A DNA stretch of 16,326 nucleotides, from positions 1 through 16,326 of the forward strand of contig LSSK01001923.1 in the NCBI GenBank assembly GCA_001969505.1, written 5' to 3'. Shown piece by piece: positions 10,437-16,326 of this stretch. Origin of the DNA: Zancudomyces culisetae. Its lineage: Eukaryota; Kickxellomycota; Harpellomycetes; Harpellales; Legeriomycetaceae. How positions within the stretch are numbered: position 1 is the stretch's first letter; each line of letters starts with the position of its first letter. The notes below the pieces were generated by a model, which worked only from the letters and a program-made list of their open reading frames with translations, was not told the origin of the DNA and did not search any database. The position numbers were made by a program, and so were the translations under genes.

Positions 10437-12827
10437 ATGGAGCAAGAAAACAGTAAGGATCAGCCAAATATGGAGAAAAAACGAGGAATGGGACAACAAC
10501 AGCAAAGAAGGCAAAGAGAAAACAAAACCAGTGAAAAAGGAAACCCAGATTCCGGTGGAGGACCAAAAGCCGGGGGAGGGGGTAAAAAGTCTGGCATGAG
10601 TGCTTCTGATCGAATGAAGGATAAATGGGCAGAAAGCGAAGAGAAAGTGTGTCATATATGTGCAAATGAAGAAAAGTTTTGGGGAATAGGAAAATGCAAC
10701 CATGTATACTGTATAAGATGTGTGTTGAGAATACGGTCGCTTTTCAAAAACAATGCGTGTCCATTTTGCAAGGTAATTAATGCGAAAAGCTGCGATTCAA
10801 AGCCAACTTTTAATTGAGTGTTTGTTCTTGAAATGTTTATTTTACAATAGGCAGAGTAAAAGGGGTAGACCAAAACTACAATTAAATGATACATAAACAA
10901 ATAGGTTGAACAGAGCAAAGTTATAATAACAGCGAAAAGGTTAGAGAAATTCGAAAATTACAAGGTGCAGATAAAGGGGGATAAGGAAGAGAGAACAGAG
11001 GATGGGATAGGGGTTGTATATGTCGGGAGAGCAGCATATGAGTATGGAAAAAGGCTGCTGGGCTTCAGTTGTCCGATGAAAACGTGTAGATATACGGACA
11101 AGGAAGGAATGGAGGGATTAATAAACCACATAAGAGGAACCCACGGTCGAGAACTATGTACGATATGTTTAAATAACAAAAAGGTATTTCCAATAGAAAT
11201 GGAAACGTTTTTTTCAAATCAGCTGGATCGACATTATAAGCAAGGAAACCAGAAGGACTTCACAGGGCATCCAAACTGTGGATTTTGTAATTTATGGTAC
11301 TATGATAAAGATGCGCTCTACGAACACTGCAGAAACAAACACGAACAATGTTTTATATGCTTACAAAATAATGTAGATAGATACGTGTATTATCGAGATT
11401 ATCGGGACTTGTTGGATCATTTTGAGGATAAACATTATCCATGTAGATATCCTGAATGTTTGGAACAAAAATTTGTGGTGTTTGGAAATGAAATAGATTA
11501 CAAAAGTCACGAGCGCGAGGTTCATGGTCAGAATATAGTCGGACAAAAGGCTAAGTGGGAGTCCAAGAAGATCAACATAGACATCAGCTATAACCAACAG
11601 CGAGCAGAAGAACAGGGGGGAGCAAGTAGATCAAAGAACAGAGATAAAAATGTTAGGGCAGATGATGAGTCTAACCAACGGGGCCGTAGCAATGGGAGGG
11701 GCAAGGGTAATGAGCTTGCGATGCGTAGGAAGCCAGAGGGATTTGGAATGCTTTCAGAGCCAGCGAGCAGCAATACGCCGATAGAAGAGGTTAGTGAGGA
11801 AGAGTTGAGGGCGCATAGCGAAGTAATGGACTATATAATTAGTGTGACAGAAAACAACCAGGGGGAAATTGCATTATTTAAGAAGTTTACAGCCGAGCTG
11901 AAAAACAATGAAATCAGCTGTCAAGATTACATTGATAATTTGGAAGAAGCTATTATTCATGGAAATGAGAACAACAATGAAAGGTTTAATATTATGAGCC
12001 AACTTGTCAAGAAGTTGTTGAATCTGAGCTTTGACGAACAGACAAAGGATGGGTTAAGAGAAGCCTTAAACAACAGTAAGATAAAAAAAAATCAGTTCCC
12101 GGCGCTAATGCCTTTACCAGGAATTTCTTCAGCGGCAAACTCTAAAAAACCAGCGATTGTTGCTTTTAGCAACATTGTAGCACGCCAACAAACCGGCAAA
12201 GGCACCAACAGAAACATCAAATCTGTTAAGGTATCGCAGTTCAATTCGCCATTACCGTCATCGGCGGCTGTGGTGGCAACCAGTGGAACGAATCTTGGTT
12301 CTCGCGGGCTTGGTAGAGAAGAAGAGTTTCCGTCTTTGGCTCCATCAACTTCTAAATCCGCTGTTTTAGACTTTGGAAAAGGAAAACCCAAATTGTTGAG
12401 TAAAGGTGGAGTAAATGGAAGTAAAAACCAAAGTCAAAATCAAAGTCAGAGTGTTTCTTCCACTAAAAAATCTAAACCGAAAAACAAGCCACAATATACT
12501 CAGATTGTTGCTCCTCCTCCTAAGTCTTCTCCTAAGCCTAAACCATCAGTTTCTGCAAAGACTACCACTCAGACCACCACCCGTGTTGACGGCTCTACTG
12601 GGAGTGGAAACACAAACGCAAACACCTCTAAACAATCCACCCTGCCTTCAAAGGCTCAGTGGATGCAACCATCTTCATCCCAACCAGTACCAAAACAAAC
12701 TCGTAATGCTGAAGAGTTTCCTGCACTTTCTAGACCAAGTTCAAGCCGTGCGAATAACAGTTCCACATCCAAAACAGACTCATCTAAAAAACCAGCATCC
12801 GCAAATCGTGTTTTGAGGCTTGTTTAG
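10437..12827 (+). CDS. HEL2: HEL2: RING E3 ubiquitin ligase sensing collided ribosomes (ZNF598 homologue), 2 exons
   Basis: Hel2/ZNF598 ubiquitinates small-subunit ribosomal proteins (uS10, uS3) on collided ribosomes and starts ribosome-associated quality control. Exons 10437-10772 and 10905-12827 join as CPFCK|VEQSKVIIT, giving 752 aa. Residues 1-70 are Gln/Gly/Lys-rich. The RING-HC domain is C72, C75, C87, H89, C92, C95, C108, C111. Residues about 165-320 hold the Cys/His zinc-finger block typical of the family (FSCPMKTC, GTHGRELCTICL, FFSNQLDRHYKQG, GHPNCGFCNLWYYD, HEQCFICL, CRYPECLEQKFVVF). The C-terminal half is Ser/Gln/Lys-rich and disordered, with three FPxL motifs (510, 587, 717). Without removal of the intron the frame closes soon after the RING, so splicing is required. 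The gene is divergent from EXO1 and convergent with POP2, 137 bp away. Assignment is firm. Confidence 0.95.
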
Positions 12828-12964
12828 TTCTCTCCCCTCCCCCTCCCCCCCCGCTCTTTTTTTTCTTTTGTTTTTTTCCTCCCATTTCCCTTTCCTCCAC
12901 CTCTTGTCTAGAATTTTTTAATCTGGTTTATTTAATGCTTAAACATACAAAACAAAAACAAAAA
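12828..12964. other. Convergent HEL2/POP2 3' ends with C-rich tract
   Basis: A 137-bp spacer with a pyrimidine block (12830-12856, almost only C and T, including a run of eight C) followed by T-rich sequence. It must carry the 3' processing signals of both genes. On the POP2 strand the pyrimidine block is a G-rich tract that might stall transcription. Confidence 0.5.
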
Positions 12965-13900
12965 CTAATAATACTTTTTTTCCAGCCCATACAAATGTCC
13001 TAGATATTTCGAATTGTCAATAATGTTTTCAAAATATCTTTCCCTAAGCTTGAAAAATGTTGCTGCTGTCAACAGACTATCACTTCCTGCTTGGTGTTGC
13101 ATACCTATCCGCACCACATTCAATTCTTCGGCAATATCCTGTAAACCTCCGCCTATACCCATCATCCCTCCGCCACCTGTTCCCCCTGCTCCTGCTCCTG
13201 CTCCTCCACTTCCACTCCCCCCTGCTCCGACGCTATTGCTTCCACCTCCGTTAGTTCCTCCACCTCCACTTATACCTCCAAGCCCCGAACTCTTATGAAT
13301 TTTACATCCCTTCATCAAATATTTTATATCATATAGCCTTGGAAAATATATATCCAGCATTTCAAAAAATTCGGCTTCTTTTGAGGGTAATTGTTGATTT
13401 GTTAATATTTTTATTAGATATCCAAAGTCATATCCTGAATGATATGAAATCCAATAACACTCGGGTAATAACACCATTCCGCTTTCTATCAACAATTCTG
13501 CAAAGTGCGCTACTTCTATCCCATATTCTTCGTTTTTCGAAAAATCAATTCCGCTGTTTGTTAACAAATCTATCGAATCCTGTGCATACATATCCTCCAG
13601 CAGTGAAAACTTGAAATTAAATTGCCAAGTGCATATACCCGAGGGCAAGTTTCCATCTCTGTCACTCAATGTCAACCCAAGTTGTATTAGCTTCAATATA
13701 TCTACATTGCTCCTCATCAGCTGGTAATGGTAATCCGAGGAGGATTCGAACTTTCCTATAGGTCTTGCCACTACCCCTGGAAATTCTGTATCCATTGAAA
13801 TATGTTTGTATTCCCTCAACAGTTCGCGAATTTTTCCAAATTCCTCCTCCAAATTATCTTGCCATACCTCTTGTATTCGTTGATTTGTAGCGGCTCCCAT
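12965..13900 (-). CDS. POP2: POP2/CAF1: catalytic deadenylase subunit of CCR4-NOT
   Basis: A DEDDh-type 3'-5' exoribonuclease that shortens mRNA poly(A) tails as part of cytoplasmic CCR4-NOT. It is intronless, 311 aa, close to the usual CAF1 length; the ATG at 13900 opens MGAATNQRIQEVW just before the conserved core. Catalytic residues: D37 and E39 (SMDTEFPG), D158 (YHSGYDFGYL), H269 and D274 (HQAGSDSLLT). Family blocks YHYQLMRSNVDILKLIQLG and CTWQFNFKF are present. Between KGCKIHKSS and LQDIAEEL (about 206-252) lies a 45-residue Gly/Ser/Ala-rich insert absent from typical CAF1, placed between the third and fourth catalytic blocks. It is in frame with no splice sites, so it is probably translated as a flexible loop. 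The gene is convergent with HEL2 and divergent from RPS15. Confidence 0.97.
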   Translation of the reverse strand: MGAATNQRIQEVWQDNLEEEFGKIRELLREYKHISMDTEFPGVVARPIGKFESSSDYHYQLMRSNVDILKLIQLGLTLSDRDGNLPSGICTWQFNFKFSLLEDMYAQDSIDLLTNSGIDFSKNEEYGIEVAHFAELLIESGMVLLPECYWISYHSGYDFGYLIKILTNQQLPSKEAEFFEMLDIYFPRLYDIKYLMKGCKIHKSSGLGGISGGGGTNGGGSNSVGAGGSGSGGAGAGAGGTGGGGMMGIGGGLQDIAEELNVVRIGMQHQAGSDSLLTAATFFKLRERYFENIIDNSKYLGHLYGLEKKYY

Positions 13901-14742
13901 ATTTATTTATTTGTGTCCTTTCTTTTCTTTTGTTCCCCTTTACAAATCTATATTATAAAATAAATAGAGTGTTTTGTTGACGAGTGTCTAAGGTAGAAAA
14001 TTCCAAATTTCGAGCTTTTGTATCCTTGTTTTTCTGTTTTGTATTTCTTTTATTGTTCCCTACCCAGAACCTGTCTTTTGGTTTTTAAAACAAAAAAAAA
14101 GATAATCACTTTGCTGTAGTGGATAGCCGTTCTTTTGCAAATACTGACGCGCACCTTTACAATCTGGAGAGTAAATTCAACATAAAATGGTATTTAATCC
14201 CGAACCTGGCTTGAAGCTCTGTTTTTTTTTTGTTTTCTTGAACTATTTACATTTATCACCTTTTATTTATTCCAAGCTCATTCTACTGTTTTCATTTTTG
14301 TTTGAACTCCCACTTTTTAGGCATTCATGGGCTAAGGCCAATAGAGACTTTTATTTGAAATTCCAATCTCTAAACTTTGTGGTTACAACTACAACTACAA
14401 CTGCAACTCCAATTCATATTCGTTCTCTACTCCCCCCCCCCACAAACCCAGGGAAAAAACTGGCAGTGGAAAAATAATCTGAGTGGCAAAGCGCGGCTTA
14501 CTCGTGTTTTTTTCCGTTACATTGCTGCTTTACCAAACACATAGAAAAAAAATTTTTTTTTCAGCATGCTAAAAATTTGCTAAATTTTCTGACCAATAAT
14601 ATGGCTATAATTTACGTTTATTGAAATTCGCCATCACACTCCAGGAAGAAAAATAAAAACAATATAGAGAATAAAGATTCTTTTAATCTTTAATATATAA
14701 TTCTTACTGAATTAAAACAAATATTCAAAGAGTAATATCAAG
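13901..14742. other. Divergent POP2/RPS15 promoter region
   Basis: An 842-bp spacer between divergent genes. It holds T-rich tracts, an ACAACT triplet-type repeat near 14387-14405, a run of nine C near 14432, and a TA-rich element (ATATATAA near 14692) about 50 bp before the RPS15 ATG. A plus-strand frame at 14187-14477 has an ATG but is low-complexity and unlike any family I know. No RNA gene seen. Confidence 0.6.
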
Positions 14743-15808
14743 ATGGTAAGTAATCAATTTCGCATAATATATGTTACTAGGAAAGAGTATAATAAGACGA
14801 TTCTAAGGTTATGGTATCAGGAAAATCAATTGGATTCAAGGCTGGTTATGGGGCACTGTTTTGCAGGTTTAATTTACGGATTCAAATTATTGACTTAATG
14901 AATTGATCAGGCTTAAATTGGATTCAACGCGCATTGCTAAGGGTTATTAACGATTCTATGTTTGAGTGGTACTTGTATGCGTCAAATTTTAGTCGAATAT
15001 TAAAACCCAGGAGATGTGTGGACTATTCTGTCGCATCGAACCGTTTTTACCTGTTCTTTTTAAAAGATATTTTTTTAAGCCGTTGCCCCGTAACCAGTCC
15101 TATTGTTTACATGCAATGTCATAACCATCTACAATTCAGAGAGGAAAAAGAAGGGCGAAACCATACTTTGAACATACAACAAATATGCAAACTCATCATT
15201 TTTTAATCGGATTGGAAACTAAATATACACGCTATAATATAAATAGGCTGACGCTACTGACCTAAAGAAGAAGAGAACCTTCCGTAAATTCTCATACAGA
15301 GGTATTGAACTCGACCAACTCTTGGATATGCCAAGTGAAGAGGTTAGTATTATTTGTCTACTTTTCTTTACCCATCAACTTTGTATAACCATGAGGAATG
15401 AACATCCCGTTTTGCTTTAAATATCATGAGAGCTGATTTTAAAACTTGTTTGAAAAACCATTATAGTTCATGTCACTCCTCCACGCTCGTGCCCGCAGAA
15501 AGTTTAACCGCGGTATCAAGCGCAAGCCAATGGGTTTGATCAAGAAGTTGCGCAAGGCCAAGAGCGAAGCCGTCGAAGGTGAGAAGCCAGATGTTGTAAA
15601 GACCCATCTTAGAAACATGATCATCATCCCCGAGATGGTAGGATCCATTGTTGGTGTGTACAACGGAAAGACTTTCAATCAGATTGAAATCAAGCCAGAG
15701 ATGATTGGTTACTACTTGGCTGAATTCTCAATCTCCTACAAACCTGTAAAGCACGGTCGTCCTGGTATTGGTGCCACCAGTTCATCTCGTTTCATTCCTC
15801 TTAAATAA
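14743..15808 (+). CDS. RPS15: RPS15: small-subunit ribosomal protein uS19, 3 exons
   Basis: uS19 sits on the head of the 40S subunit near the decoding site and is needed for 40S maturation and export. Exons: 14743-14745 (only the ATG), 15247-15342, 15467-15808, giving 146 aa. The joined N-terminus reads [20 protein letters not shown], then [29 protein letters not shown]. The rest matches the family almost residue for residue: [57 protein letters not shown], and SSRFIPLK at the end. The first donor is GTAAGT directly after ATG and the first intron is 501 bp, the longest in the window; the second (124 bp) starts GTTAGT. Codon choice (CGT, AAG, GGT, ATC) is more biased than in neighbouring genes, as expected for high expression. 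Assignment is certain. Confidence 0.98.
14746..15246 (+). other. First intron of RPS15 (501 bp)
   Basis: The intron runs from GTAAGT to AAATAG. Its length is about four times the median of the others here. It contains a 90-codon ATG frame without family resemblance, and a locally GC-richer segment near 15050-15160. Ribosomal-protein introns can host snoRNAs or autoregulatory structures, but I found no paired C/D or H/ACA boxes that I would defend. Confidence 0.85.
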
Positions 15809-16300
15809 ATGTTTTATTTTTGTTATAGCTGCTTAGCTTTGTGTTGTTTTTTCTATATACATTTATACAAAATGAAATTTATATATTAAAGAACTCTTTA
15901 TTCTATAATTTGCGTTCAATATTGTGGTTACTTGGGTGAGGAGAAATGTGCATGGTTTTAGATTGAAGAGAATGTATGTGTATTTTCGACAAGGGAAGGA
16001 CGAGAGTACACGAGTAAGAGTTGATAGTTAGATTGTGTAAAGTAGTGAGAAGGGGCAGGGGCTAATCTTCAGCGACTGCGTTATAAGGACATCTAACTTG
16101 TTATATTACCAGATCATGTCGAGACTGATGGTTATTCAGGCAGGAAATATCAAAAAAATATATACATGTATATGCATTGCTAGAAAGTGGAATTTTGATT
16201 TTGGACGACACATTTAGTCCAACTGAACATAAATTTAAACCCAAATCTACCAAATTTAACTGATCCAAAAACAAAAAAACCAAGAAACGTCTGCGAAGAT
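15809..16300. other. RPS15 3' region and spacer to the right-edge frame
   Basis: The RPS15 3' end is followed by TTTTATTTTTG and A/T-rich sequence suited to polyadenylation. A purine-rich stretch (15930-16065) is followed by A-rich sequence that looks like a yeast-type 5' leader before the ATG at 16301. No RNA gene recognised. Confidence 0.5.
16160..16173. promoter_or_regulatory. 14-bp palindrome ATATACATGTATAT
   Basis: A perfect palindrome centred on CATG, about 130 bp upstream of the candidate start codon at 16301. It may act as a TATA-like element or a dimer binding site for a gene continuing past the window. Motif seen directly; role inferred. Confidence 0.3.
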
Positions 16301-16318
16301 ATGGCATCAACGCAGACG
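16288..16318 (+). other. Perfect 8-bp hairpin around a candidate start codon
   Basis: CGTCTGCG (16288-16295) and CGCAGACG (16311-16318) are exact inverted repeats with a 15-nt loop containing ATG at 16301. Six of the eight pairs are G-C in otherwise AT-rich DNA. In RNA this could hide or expose the start codon, if the frame at 16301 is real. Confidence 0.5.
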
Positions 16319-16326
16319 AAAGAAAA
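16301..16326 (+). CDS. Possible 5' end of a gene cut by the window edge
   Basis: ATG followed by GCA TCA ACG CAG ACG AAA GAA (MASTQTKE) stays open to the edge. The preceding 50 bp are A/C-rich with few T, like fungal 5' leaders, and a TA-rich palindrome lies about 130 bp upstream. Only eight codons are visible, so the product cannot be named and the call rests on context alone. Confidence 0.22.

Noticed and set aside
13741-13756. tRNA B-box-like GTTCGAATCC on the minus strand
   Set aside because: It lies in the middle of the POP2 coding region (IGKFESSSDY) and has no A box or acceptor stem around it.
14187-14477. 96-codon plus frame in the POP2/RPS15 promoter region
   Set aside because: Phe/Leu-rich then Thr/Pro-rich low complexity, unlike any protein I recognise, in DNA expected to be promoter.
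14934-15206. 90-codon frame within RPS15 intron 1
   Set aside because: No motif, and it sits entirely inside a well-supported intron. A chance frame is the simpler reading.

Overview
The window looks like nuclear DNA of an AT-rich, intron-containing fungus. Protein families that are clearly eukaryotic (ECT1, EXO1, HEL2, POP2/CAF1, RPS15) are split by 19 short spliceosomal introns of 75-501 bp. The introns have GT donors, 18 of 19 have a TAG acceptor, and none that I checked carries the strict TACTAAC branch box of Saccharomyces. CTG falls at positions that are Leu across these families (ANALRQ in Ect1, GCDYL in Exo1), so the standard genetic code fits better than CTG=Ser. RPS15 has an intron directly after its ATG, a layout common in fungal ribosomal-protein genes. 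I cannot place the organism more precisely, and I see no transposon, CRISPR array, tRNA or rRNA.

Layout, left to right. Positions 278-2513 (-): ECT1, CTP:phosphoethanolamine cytidylyltransferase, eight exons, introns packed with simple repeats. 2514-3790: no convincing gene, but several tandem arrays (8-bp AATTCGCC, 7-bp CTTCCAT, 12-bp TAGTTGTAGTTT) and a CCAAT/ATTGG palindrome. 3791-4174 (+): orphan basic 127-aa ORF. 4381-6383 (-): five-exon Sel1-repeat protein with a presequence-like N-terminus and a CaaX-like C-terminus. 6846-9009 (-): EXO1, six exons. 9010-10436: 1.4 kb without a gene, with plus-oriented TATA boxes. 10437-12827 (+): HEL2, two exons. 12965-13900 (-): POP2/CAF1, intronless, convergent with HEL2. 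14743-15808 (+): RPS15, divergent from POP2, three exons of which the first codes only for Met. 16301 to the edge (+): possible start of a further gene.

The genes do not form an operon. HEL2 (ubiquitin ligase for collided ribosomes), POP2 (CCR4-NOT deadenylase) and RPS15 (small-subunit protein uS19) all serve translation or mRNA turnover and lie within 5.4 kb, but this may be chance. ECT1 serves the Kennedy pathway of phosphatidylethanolamine synthesis, and EXO1 serves DNA repair.

I found no clear new multi-gene system. The most interesting points are lineage-specific changes inside conserved genes: the altered H2TH turn and a MIP-like box in EXO1, a Gly-rich insert inside the POP2 nuclease fold, three FPxL motifs in HEL2, contradictory targeting signals on the Sel1 protein, a splice donor overlapping the ECT1 stop codon, and a hairpin whose loop holds a possible start codon at the right edge.
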